Source: Thermoplasmata archaeon
Lineage (GTDB): Archaea > Thermoplasmatota > Thermoplasmata > Lutacidiplasmatales > UBA184
Direction: 5' to 3'
NCBI GenBank assembly: GCA_021828085.1
Contig: JAKATE010000024.1
Span: forward strand, 1-18,216
Length of the DNA stretch: 18,216 nt
Shown here: piece after piece, positions 5,737-13,073 of the stretch
How the letters are laid out: every line of letters begins with the position of its first letter
How positions within the stretch are numbered: the stretch's first letter is position 1
Translations under genes and position numbers: made by a program
The notes under the pieces: generated by a model
What the model was told of the DNA's origin: nothing
Databases searched by the model: none
The model's input: the letters and a program-made list of their open reading frames with translations, nothing else

Positions 5737-8474
5737 CGTCGCCGACCCTCCCAGCCGAGCCGAGGGTCCAGCCAGCGGCTCACAGCGTCGGCCGTCAGAT
5801 TCACGACCATGATCACCAGCAGAATGAGGAAGGCGAGGACCGCCAGGAGGGGCGGAGCGCTACCGAGCACGGTCTTCGGATTGAAGACCTCCGTGATGAG
5901 GAAGGAGCCCATCCCCGTGTCCTGGAAGAACCACTCTGCGATCGACTGGATCAGGAGGAAGAGGGCGAAGGTGTTCCCGAAGGTGTAGATGTAGATGGGG
6001 AGGACCTGCCGGGAGGTGTGGCGCCAGAGGAGAGCGCGTTCCGTGAGACCTCGGGCACGCGCCGAAGAGGTCGTCAGGCGATTCCGTACCCCGAGCGTCG
6101 CGAGCCGGGCGTACCGCAGGTACAGGGCCGCGTAGATCAGCCCGATGAGGGCGGATTGCACGAGGAGGTTGAGCCAGATCAGCCCCTCAACGTCCCACGC
6201 CTGGTGAACGACCGCGTCGACCAGAGGGAAGCCGGTCGGCGAGGTCTGCCCGAAAGTTCCGATCCAAGGGGGGTAGCCTCCGTAGTGTTGGGCGAACCAG
6301 ACCCCGGAGGGTAAGCTCCCGAAGAAGGGGGTACCGAAGGTATGGACGTAGGGTGCGTAGAGGAAATCGGTGACGTAGAGGGCGAGCGTCACCAGGGAGA
6401 AGAACGCTCCGAAGGTGGCGAAGAGGCGTGTCGCGTTGTCGACGCCTCCGCCCCGACGCCAGCCGGAAAGGATGCCCAGGGGATACGCGATGAGGGCCGT
6501 GAAGAGGAGGGAGAAGGCGGCCAGTTCGAGCGAATACGGTAGATAGTACCCCACGACGACGCCCACAGGAACGAACACGTTCGAGACCAGGAGTACCTGG
6601 CCCCATTGACCGGTGAGGAGTTGAACCACGAAAGTGGACCAGCCGGACAAGAAGGCGGTCCCTGTGGTCGGGGTCCCCAAGGACGGATTCACGAACACCG
6701 TGAACAGGAAGAGGAGGGTGATCCCGAGGAGCAGTTGGGCGACCATCAGAAGGGAGCGCCTGGCGAGCCAGGTCCAGAACGCGCTCACTCCTCTCCCCCC
6801 CGTCCTTCCCAGCGTCGGCAGCCAGATCCGGCGAAGCTCCCGGACCAGCTCGTGCGTCCCTCCCCGACGCGCCCACCCCCCGATCGCCTGTGCCGTCAGC
6901 TCGCCTCGGGTCGGGGCCCGGCCCACCCCGGCCCGGATCCGCCGACGCTCGCGCAACTCCCGCGAGCCTCCCCGAACCCCCCACGCCACCAGGAGCCCGA
7001 CCACCACCAGGAGGCCCCAGACCACCGGACCCCCCAGCACGCTGAACGGGTCGAACGGCACCGGATGGACCGTCAGCTCGACCGCGGCCTCCGTCGTGGT
7101 CCCCTGGGCGTCGGTCACCGTGACGGTGGCCACGTAGCTCCCCGTCGCGGTGTAGTGGTGGACCTCGGTGGCGCTCCCCGCAGCTTGGCTCCCGTCCCCG
7201 AAGGACCACGAATACTGGTACGGTGCCTCTCCCCCCGTCACCTCCGCCGTGAAGGTCACCGCGAGGGGGACCGATCCTTGCTGTGGGCTGACCAGGAGCA
7301 CCACCGTCAGCGGGTGCGCGCTCGGCGGGAGCCCTCCGAAGGGAGCGAAGAGCGTCCACTGTTCGTCCTGTATCCCGGTGCTGGCGTAGCCTCCGAAGAG
7401 CACGAAGAAGTTCGATCCCACCTCCGTATCCGGCACCAGGATGCCGTCGGCCACGGGGCTGGGGGTGGGACCGGGAGGAACGGCGGGGAGATTGGTGACG
7501 GCCGACCAGGTGCCGTCCTTCCAGACCCAGGTGTCGTTGAGGAACCCGGCCGGTCCCTCCCCCCCGAAGAGGAGAGGATAGCCTCCGGCGGTGGTGGTCG
7601 CCTGGGCGTTGGCCCGGGGGGAGGGGCTCCGGGCCGGCGAGAGCCGCTCCCAGGTCGAGCCCTGGAAGGTCCAGGTGTCGTTGAGGTAGCCCCCCAGGCC
7701 CAGCCCTCCGAAGAGGAGGGGGTCGCCGGGGCTCGGGCCGGTGACGAAGAGGGCTCCCGAGCGGGGGGGCGGGGCCTCCGCCGGGTCCAGTCGGGTCCAG
7801 CTCCCGTCCGCGAAGGCCCAGGTGTCGTTGAGCGGACCGTGGGGGCCGATCCCTCCGAAGAGAATGGTCTCATTGAGGACCGGGTCGAAGGCGAGGGAGG
7901 CGCCGGCCCGGGCCGAAGGGGAGATCGGTAATTTCAGCTGGGACCATCCGCTGGTCAGTGCGTAGGTCCACGTGTCGTTGAGATAGCCGTGAGGACCCAA
8001 TCCTCCGAAGAGGAGGGCGACCTGGAGGGTCGGGTCCCAGGCGAGGGAGGCGTGGGCGCGAGGGGAGGGGCTGTGGGAGGGGGAGAGGTCCTCCCAGGCG
8101 GGGGTCCCCTCATAGTAGAGGTAGGCGAGGGTCTCGTTGCAGTAGGTGGCGTTGCAGTAGCCGGAGCCCCCGAAGAGGAGGGGGAAGGGGGAGGAGGTGT
8201 CGGGGTAGAGGAGGGCGCTGGCGTTGGAGATGGGCGGGGCGTTGGTCCCGGAGTTGGACCAGGAGGCGTTCAGTCCAGACGAGGCGGGGAGCGGCGAGGG
8301 GGGAGAGGGGGAGGCCGACGCGCCACGGGCGGAGAGGACGAGACCGAGGAGGGAGAGCCCGAGCAGGAGGAGAGTCAGGGTTCTCCACCGCCTGCCTCCC
8401 CGGGAGTTAGCAGACCCAAGGGGAGAAGGACGTCGAGTGGAGCTGGAAGAGGCGGAGGTCAAGAGAGCCCCCAA
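5733..8474 (-). CDS. Kelch-repeat / PKD / DppB-type ABC permease fusion
   Basis: One uninterrupted 913-residue frame joins parts normally found apart. Residues 25-50 are a signal segment. Residues about 90-375 contain six kelch-like repeats (LLFGG..G followed by YLNDTW). Residues about 385-470 form a PKD domain with YSWSFGDG and HHYTATGSYVATVTVTD. A membrane helix (about 482-502) and a basic cytoplasmic linker follow. From about 570 comes a DppB-type permease with an EAA-like loop (ARARGLTERALLWRHTSRQVLPI) and FFQDTGMGSFL near the end. The topology would display the propeller and PKD outside and the permease in the membrane; perhaps they replace or recruit a substrate-binding protein. The start is uncertain: TTG 8474 is the first possible codon after an in-frame stop. 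ATG 8499, with GGGGGAGAG upstream, would be in frame if a 7-G run lost one base. Confidence 0.85.
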   Translation of the reverse strand: MGALLTSASSSSTRRPSPLGSANSRGGRRWRTLTLLLLGLSLLGLVLSARGASASPSPPSPLPASSGLNASWSNSGTNAPPISNASALLYPDTSSPFPLLFGGSGYCNATYCNETLAYLYYEGTPAWEDLSPSHSPSPRAHASLAWDPTLQVALLFGGLGPHGYLNDTWTYALTSGWSQLKLPISPSARAGASLAFDPVLNETILFGGIGPHGPLNDTWAFADGSWTRLDPAEAPPPRSGALFVTGPSPGDPLLFGGLGLGGYLNDTWTFQGSTWERLSPARSPSPRANAQATTTAGGYPLLFGGEGPAGFLNDTWVWKDGTWSAVTNLPAVPPGPTPSPVADGILVPDTEVGSNFFVLFGGYASTGIQDEQWTLFAPFGGLPPSAHPLTVVLLVSPQQGSVPLAVTFTAEVTGGEAPYQYSWSFGDGSQAAGSATEVHHYTATGSYVATVTVTDAQGTTTEAAVELTVHPVPFDPFSVLGGPVVWGLLVVVGLLVAWGVRGGSRELRERRRIRAGVGRAPTRGELTAQAIGGWARRGGTHELVRELRRIWLPTLGRTGGRGVSAFWTWLARRSLLMVAQLLLGITLLFLFTVFVNPSLGTPTTGTAFLSGWSTFVVQLLTGQWGQVLLVSNVFVPVGVVVGYYLPYSLELAAFSLLFTALIAYPLGILSGWRRGGGVDNATRLFATFGAFFSLVTLALYVTDFLYAPYVHTFGTPFFGSLPSGVWFAQHYGGYPPWIGTFGQTSPTGFPLVDAVVHQAWDVEGLIWLNLLVQSALIGLIYAALYLRYARLATLGVRNRLTTSSARARGLTERALLWRHTSRQVLPIYIYTFGNTFALFLLIQSIAEWFFQDTGMGSFLITEVFNPKTVLGSAPPLLAVLAFLILLVIMVVNLTADAVSRWLDPRLGWEGRRR
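7531..7980 (-). repeat. Kelch-type tandem repeats inside the permease fusion gene
   Basis: The core GTGTCGTTG (complement of the codons for NDT) recurs at 7531, 7675, 7822 and 7972, spaced 144, 147 and 150 bases, each preceded in the protein by LLFGG..GP.G.L and followed by W. Two more diverged repeats flank these (FGGSG near residue 98, FGGYA near 360), for six blades in all. DNA similarity among blades is limited to the core, so they look old rather than recently duplicated. Confidence 0.75.
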
Positions 8475-8600
8475 GCCCAGGGAGTGACGGGGGGGTCATC
8501 ACCGTTCTCTCCCCCGCGGGCAGGCTGATAGGAGCCGGAGGACCGGATCAGAGGGGAGCGTGACATCTGCCCGCCCTCACGATCGCAGGGGACTGCGGGG

Positions 8601-8611
8601 CCGTTAAACGG
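8601..8611. promoter_or_regulatory. Inverted repeat CCGTTAAACGG in a divergent intergenic region
   Basis: CCGTT and AACGG face each other around a single A in the 189-base gap between the permease fusion and the small secreted-protein gene. On the minus strand its centre reads GTTTAAC, which could serve as a box A for the permease operon with a leader of about 80-100 bases. On the plus strand it lies about 20 bases upstream of the TATA tract, a common place for an archaeal operator or BRE-side activator site. No other AT-rich element is near 8474. Function is inferred from position only. Confidence 0.3.
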
Positions 8612-8629
8612 AGCAGAAGAACCGTGCGA

Positions 8630-8646
8630 TAAATATATATATATAT
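8630..8646 (+). promoter_or_regulatory. Strong TATA-box tract
   Basis: TAAATATATATATATAT stands out in otherwise GC-rich DNA. Bases around 8632-8640 are 24-32 bases before ATG 8664, the distance expected between an archaeal box A and the start of a leaderless mRNA. This is the best-looking promoter in the window. Confidence 0.7.
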
Positions 8647-8663
8647 GCGTGTTACCCTCCATT

Positions 8664-8825
8664 ATGCGCGCCCTACGCCTGGTTCTTGTGGCGGTGTTAG
8701 TGGTAATAGTCGCGTCGCTATTGGTTCTATCCATTCCGCCTGCCCCGTCCGGCACCACGGTCGACATTCGGCCAGCATACACTCCATCCACGTATGTTGA
8801 TTTAGCTGTTCTCACAGTAAGGTGA
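8664..8825 (+). CDS. Small secreted-protein N-terminus (signal peptide ORF), likely split from the next frame
   Basis: The frame gives 53 residues: MRALR, then a strongly hydrophobic stretch LVLVAVLVVIVASLLVL (residues 6-22), then an extracellular-looking Thr/Pro/Val sequence (TTVDIRPAYTPSTYVDLAVLTV) ending in TGA at 8823-8825. It reads as an export signal with a short linker and no folded domain of its own. The stop overlaps a GTG (8822) that opens the next frame, which encodes a secreted beta domain without a signal. The simplest view is one ancestral exported protein now split by a frameshift near 8822; two translationally coupled genes is the alternative. Base and codon use are more AT-rich than in neighbouring genes, which suggests acquisition or weak constraint. 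Confidence 0.55.
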   Translation: MRALRLVLVAVLVVIVASLLVLSIPPAPSGTTVDIRPAYTPSTYVDLAVLTVR

Positions 8826-9067
8826 CCGTAAGTGGAAGTGTTGTCTGCCATGATGGTACGAACAATATCGACGCCTGCGGGAATCCTTCTCCTCCAGCGA
8901 ACTGCGTCTACTCCATGTCGGACACTCCTGATTCGGGTTACACCTTTGTCGGTTGGACGGCAAGCGGTGAGGTCTCTATCTCAGGGTCCGGCAGTTCGGT
9001 GACGCTCACAGTACACATTCCCGGTGTGGGAAAGTACCAGGGATACGTCACCGCTACTGTCAGCTGA
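8822..9067 (+). CDS. InlB/listerial-repeat-like extracellular beta domain
   Basis: From GTG 8822 the 81-residue product contains SGSVVCHDGTNN, CGNPSPPANCVY and then PDSGYTFVGWTASGEVSI followed by SSVTLTVHIPGVG and TVS. The GYTFVGWT..G core is typical of the small repeat domains seen in surface proteins (InlB B-repeat-like). Three cysteines (C9, C18, C27) could form a disulfide outside the cell. There is no signal peptide in this frame; it lies in the overlapping upstream frame (8664-8825). This is either a domain cut off from its signal by a one-base shift, or a gene coupled through the GTGA overlap. The in-frame TGA at 8798-8800 blocks extension upstream. Confidence 0.5.
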   Translation: MTVSGSVVCHDGTNNIDACGNPSPPANCVYSMSDTPDSGYTFVGWTASGEVSISGSGSSVTLTVHIPGVGKYQGYVTATVS

Positions 9068-9343
9068 ACAGGGCTGACGCACGAATCTATAGCCAACAGC
9101 AACAGAGCCCGGCATATTCGTTCTCCGCACCGGCTGCCGGACCAGCCGCAAGCGACCTCCTACGGAGGGCCCGGGTGAGAATTCCCTTTCCCGTCTCTCG
9201 GGAGGGGCTGTTCACGAAACCGTACTTTGCCTTACCGATTTCGGAGGGGATCCACCACCCAAGGTCAGACCAGGGCCCGGAGGTAGGGTAGACATCCCGC
9301 TCACCGCACGGGTTTATGTCCGCCGATGGGGGGTAACCGTCCG
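9068..9343. other. Intergenic region upstream of the ABC exporter genes
   Basis: No convincing gene, RNA or repeat is visible in these 276 bases. A minus-strand frame crossing it (9087-9353) begins inside the exporter ATPase gene, ends in CCCW and shows no domain, so it was left out. The only recognisable element is the box A-like TTTATG at 9313-9318. Confidence 0.5.
9313..9318 (+). promoter_or_regulatory. Box A (TATA)-like element for the MacB-type operon
   Basis: GTTTATG sits in GC-rich DNA 26-31 bases before ATG 9344. That spacing suggests a leaderless transcript starting at or very near 9344, which favours that codon over the in-frame ATG at 9326. Confidence 0.45.
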
Positions 9344-10036
9344 ATGGCCGCATCCGCCGAGCCGGTCGTGGTGGAGTCCCACGACGTCTGGAAGTCCTAC
9401 CCCAGCGAGGCCGGGCCGGTCGACGCGCTCCGGGGCATCGATCTCGCCATCCATCGCGGGGAGATGGTGGCGGTCATGGGCCCCTCGGGCTGCGGCAAGA
9501 CCACCCTGTTGAACTGCTTCTCCGGCCTCGACGACATCTCCCGGGGCAAGGTCCTGCTCGAGGGGACCGACGTCCACGCCATGAGCGACCGGCAGAAGAC
9601 GGTCTACCGCGCGAAGAGGATGGGCTTCGTCTTCCAGTCGTACAACCTCCTGCCCGTCCTCACCGCCGACGAGAACGTGGAGTTCCCGCTGCTCGTCTCC
9701 GGTGTCCCCCGGAAGGAGGCCCGCGCCCGCGCCCACGTCTGGCTCAAGGAGCTCGGGCTCGAGGGGAAGGAGCGCGTGCGCCCGGCGGAGCTCTCCGGGG
9801 GGGAGCAGCAGCGCGTGACCCTCGCCCGCGCCCTCGCCAACCAGCCCGCCATCGTCTGGGCCGACGAGCCGACCGGGAACTTGGACGAGCAGAACGCCCA
9901 GGAAGTGATGACCCTCCTCCGCTCGCTCAACCGGGAGCATCACCAGACCTTCGTGGTGGTCACCCACGATCCGGACGTGGCCCGGACGTGCGACCGGACC
10001 CTCCGGATGCGCGATGGCCGTATCGTCGACGCTTAG
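9344..10036 (+). CDS. ABC transporter ATP-binding protein, MacB/LolD type
   Basis: The 230-residue ATPase shows a complete set of motifs: A-loop Tyr19, Walker A GPSGCGKTT (46-54), FVFQSYNLLPVLTADENV as Q-loop and the following FQ..NLLP segment, signature LSGGEQQR, Walker B IVWADEPTGNLD and switch VTHD. The sequence ADEPTGNLD and the short length with no membrane part are typical of the MacB/LolD/FtsE-like group, whose ATPases drive mechanotransmission rather than substrate passage. The alternative ATG at 9326 adds six residues (MGGNRP); 9344 fits the box A spacing better. The downstream permease gene starts inside its last codons (23-base overlap). The pair probably handles lipids, lipoproteins or peptides at the membrane surface; the cargo cannot be told. 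Confidence 0.9.
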   Translation: MAASAEPVVVESHDVWKSYPSEAGPVDALRGIDLAIHRGEMVAVMGPSGCGKTTLLNCFSGLDDISRGKVLLEGTDVHAMSDRQKTVYRAKRMGFVFQSYNLLPVLTADENVEFPLLVSGVPRKEARARAHVWLKELGLEGKERVRPAELSGGEQQRVTLARALANQPAIVWADEPTGNLDEQNAQEVMTLLRSLNREHHQTFVVVTHDPDVARTCDRTLRMRDGRIVDA

Positions 10037-13010
10037 TCTCCTCGGGCTCGGGGACCCGCTCGCCGGGGCCCTGGTCCTCGCCGTCGCGGCGGTCCTCCTA
10101 CTGCTCCTCCTCCTCGGCCTCCTCGACCCCCTGGTGGCCCGGATCGGTCTCCGGAACGTCGCCCGGGCCCGCTCCCGCACCGTGATCCTCGTCCTCGGTC
10201 TCCTCGTGGGGAGCACCATCATTTCCTCGAGCCTCGTCGTCGGGACCACCGTCAACACCCTCGTCACGCACTTCGTCTACGAGGAGAGCGGCGCGGTCAA
10301 CGAGGCCGTCTACGCCCCGGGACAGCTGGTCAGCATCCTCGGAGGGACGAGCTTCGCCCCCTTCCCGGCCGCGCTCTTCCAGCGCTTCAACGATAGCGCG
10401 AGCTCCATCGCCGGGATCCAGGCGGTGACTCCCATGATCGTGGGGAGCCTGGGGGTGGTCGACCTCACCAGCGGGATATCGGTACCGGGCCTCACCATGG
10501 TGGGGGTGAACGCCTCGGCGGCCGGCCCCTTGGGCTCCTTCACGACCACCACCGGGACGAGCCTCGCCGGTCCTCAGCCGGGCGGGGTGCTCCTCAGTAC
10601 TGCGGCGGCGAAGAGCCTCTCCGCGCACGCCGGGGATTCCCTCGTGGGGGTGGGAGCGGCCCAGGACCTCAACCTGACCGTCCTCGGGGTGGTCCAGCAG
10701 GACACCCGGGGCGGCTTCCTCAACGGCGCGGGACAGGGCGTCCTCTTCCTCTCCCTGCCGGACGCCCAGCGCCTGACCGGGCTCGAAGGCCTGTACAACT
10801 ACCTCGCGGTCACCAACGTCGGGGGCATGAGCGCCTCGGGGGTCGCCCGGACCACGACCGTCTGGCCCGAGCTCAACCGCTCGCTCGCCTCGGCCCTGGC
10901 CACCCTCCCCCCGCTCGCGAACGTGCCTTCCGTCCACAACGTGCTCCAGGCGGGGCTCGCCAGCGCCCAGTCGGCCTCCTCGAGCCTGACCACCCTCTTC
11001 CTGGTCCTGGGGCTCTTCTCCATCATCGCCGGGGCGATCCTCATCATGGGGATCTTCTCCATGCTCGCCGAGGAGCGGCGGGGGGAGATCGGGGTGGCCC
11101 GCGCCGTGGGGATGCGGCGGGGTCAGCTGGTCCGGGCCTACGTCTTCGAGGGCCTCGCCTACGCCAGCGGCTCCGCCGCGCTGGGGACGCTCCTCGGCGT
11201 GGCGGTGGGGTATGTCATGGTCTACGCCTTCAGCTCCATCGTCCCCAGCGAGTTCGGGAACTCCTTCGCCGTCCTCTCCTCCTTCTCCTACACCCCCGGG
11301 GACCTCATCATCGCCTATGCCGTCGGCTTCCTCCTCACCCTGGGGACCATCTCCCTCACCGCCCTCGCCATCAGCCGGTTCAACATCGTGCGGGCCATCC
11401 GGAGCCTTCCGGAGCCCTCGCTGGCCCGGCAGATCCGGCTCCCGCTCACCGTCGTCTCCGCCCTGGGCTTCCTGGCCGGGGCGTTCGTCCTCTCCTACGG
11501 GTTCCTTCCCGGGACCGACCTCTCCTATGGCTACCTGGGCGTCGGCCTGCTCATCCTCGCCGCCGGGATCCTCGCGGCGGCGTGGACCTCGGTGAGGGTC
11601 TCCCTGACGGCCGGCGGGATCGCACTCCTCGTCTTCTTCGCCGTGGACCCGGTACGCACCGCCCTCTTCGGCACCGACCACACCGGCACCATCTTCTCGT
11701 TCTTCCTCCAGGGGATCTTCCTCCTGCTCGGGGCGGTCACGGTCTACGTCTTCAACTCGGACCTGGTGGTACGGACCCTCACCGGGAGCTTCCGCGGGAA
11801 GGCCCGGTACGTTCCCGCGGTCCGCCTGGCCTTCTCCTACCCCGGTCAGAAGCGCTTCCGCTCCGGCGTCACCGTCAGCATCTTCGCCATGGTCCTCTTC
11901 GTCATCGTGGCGGTGGCGGCGATCGGGGCGAGCATCCAGAGCAACGTCAACAGCTTCGTCGCCGAGCAGTCCGGGGGGTACAACCTGGTCGGGTTCTCCA
12001 CCAGCCCGGTGCCGGGCATCACCGCCTACGTGGAGGACCACCCGGCGCTCCGGGGGGAGCTCCGGCACGTCATTTCCTTCTACTCGGGGGCCGCCGTGCT
12101 CACCTCCGCCGGTTCCCCGCCGTTCAGCTACAGCGTCGCGGCGGCTCCCGGGAACGTCTCGGCGCTGGAGAACTTCTACCAGGACAACGGGTTCACCTTC
12201 GCGGCCACCTGGCACGGGATGTCCGCGGCGAGCGTCTGGCAGACGCTCGAGTCGAACGCCTCCGTCGCTGTCGTGGACGGCAGCTTCGTCAGCGGCAGCT
12301 TCACCCTCGCCCCGACGCACCCGCTCGTGAGCCCCGGTGGGACGCTCTCGCTCTCGCCGGTGACCGGGGGGTCGGGGAGGAACGTCACGGTCATCGGTGT
12401 CCTCCAGGAGTCGCTCGTCCCGATCGTCCTAGTGAACCCCGGGTTCATTGAGCGCACGCTGGGGCTCAACCAGTCGCAGTTCTTCCTCCTCCAGACCGTC
12501 TCGGAAGGGGATTCCCTCTCCGTGGTCCAGACGCTCCAGACCGCCTTCTTCCCCCAGGGGCTCCAGGTCCTCGACCTGGTGGGCGTCCTCGAGACCTCGC
12601 TCCAGGTCATCCTCTCCTTCGTGAGCCTGCTCGAAGTGTACGCCACCCTGGGGCTCCTCGTGGGCATCGCCGCGCTCGGGATCGTGGCCCTACGGGCCGT
12701 GACCGAGCGCAAGGGCCAGGTGGGTCTGGTCCGGGCCATCGGTTTCCGGCAGGGGATGGTGCTGGGGGCCTTCCTGCTCGAGTATTCTTTCCTGGCGCTG
12801 GTGGGGATGGGCATCGGGACGGCGCTCGGGATCCTGCTGGTCTCGGACCTCTCCTCCGGGGGCCTGGGGTTCTTCACGCTCACCATTCCCTGGTCGAACC
12901 TGGCCGAGATCCTCGCCCTCGCCTACGCCCTCACGCTCTTGGCCGTCATCGGTCCTTCGTGGAAGGCCTCCCGCCTCCCCCCGGCCGAGGCGGTCCGCTA
13001 CGCCGAGTAG
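10014..13010 (+). CDS. FtsX/MacB-family ABC permease, large two-module form
   Basis: A 998-residue membrane protein with two FtsX-like modules. After N-terminal helices (about 12-40 and 53-73) comes an extracytoplasmic domain to about 320. FtsX module 1 has helices near 322-350, 381-405 and 430-455, with the cytoplasmic RGEIGVARAVGMRRGQLV motif. Four extra helices follow (about 478-500, 504-525, 529-550, 560-580). Another helix at about 617-640, a second outer domain, and module 2 complete the protein (helices about 865-895, 910-945, 962-985, with KGQVGLVRAIGFRQGMV and the closing WKASRLPPAEAVRYAE). This layout resembles the LolE/MacB-like DUF214 permeases of archaea, where one chain may supply both halves. 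No membrane-fusion partner is near. Codon use matches its neighbours. ATG 10014 overlaps the ATPase gene by 23 bases. Confidence 0.88.
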   Translation: MAVSSTLSLLGLGDPLAGALVLAVAAVLLLLLLLGLLDPLVARIGLRNVARARSRTVILVLGLLVGSTIISSSLVVGTTVNTLVTHFVYEESGAVNEAVYAPGQLVSILGGTSFAPFPAALFQRFNDSASSIAGIQAVTPMIVGSLGVVDLTSGISVPGLTMVGVNASAAGPLGSFTTTTGTSLAGPQPGGVLLSTAAAKSLSAHAGDSLVGVGAAQDLNLTVLGVVQQDTRGGFLNGAGQGVLFLSLPDAQRLTGLEGLYNYLAVTNVGGMSASGVARTTTVWPELNRSLASALATLPPLANVPSVHNVLQAGLASAQSASSSLTTLFLVLGLFSIIAGAILIMGIFSMLAEERRGEIGVARAVGMRRGQLVRAYVFEGLAYASGSAALGTLLGVAVGYVMVYAFSSIVPSEFGNSFAVLSSFSYTPGDLIIAYAVGFLLTLGTISLTALAISRFNIVRAIRSLPEPSLARQIRLPLTVVSALGFLAGAFVLSYGFLPGTDLSYGYLGVGLLILAAGILAAAWTSVRVSLTAGGIALLVFFAVDPVRTALFGTDHTGTIFSFFLQGIFLLLGAVTVYVFNSDLVVRTLTGSFRGKARYVPAVRLAFSYPGQKRFRSGVTVSIFAMVLFVIVAVAAIGASIQSNVNSFVAEQSGGYNLVGFSTSPVPGITAYVEDHPALRGELRHVISFYSGAAVLTSAGSPPFSYSVAAAPGNVSALENFYQDNGFTFAATWHGMSAASVWQTLESNASVAVVDGSFVSGSFTLAPTHPLVSPGGTLSLSPVTGGSGRNVTVIGVLQESLVPIVLVNPGFIERTLGLNQSQFFLLQTVSEGDSLSVVQTLQTAFFPQGLQVLDLVGVLETSLQVILSFVSLLEVYATLGLLVGIAALGIVALRAVTERKGQVGLVRAIGFRQGMVLGAFLLEYSFLALVGMGIGTALGILLVSDLSSGGLGFFTLTIPWSNLAEILALAYALTLLAVIGPSWKASRLPPAEAVRYAE

Positions 13011-13073
13011 CGCCGCCCGCGCCTCGGTACAATCCATTAAGAGGGACCTTCCCCCCTTGGCGCTCCGGGATAC

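Noticed and set aside
6606..7931. Plus-strand 441-residue frame opposite the kelch/PKD region
   Set aside because: Shadow of the fusion gene; Arg/Glu/Gly-rich with no recognisable fold.
8630..8646. AT dinucleotide run as a microsatellite or origin element
   Set aside because: Its position 24-32 bases before a start codon explains it as a TATA box; no repeats or origin-type gene are nearby.
9087..9353. Minus-strand 88-residue frame in the gap before the exporter genes
   Set aside because: Begins within the exporter ATPase gene, no signal or domain, no promoter on that strand.
10098..12320. Minus-strand 740-residue open frame
   Set aside because: Mirror of the FtsX permease; highly charged, repetitive composition, no domain, no promoter.
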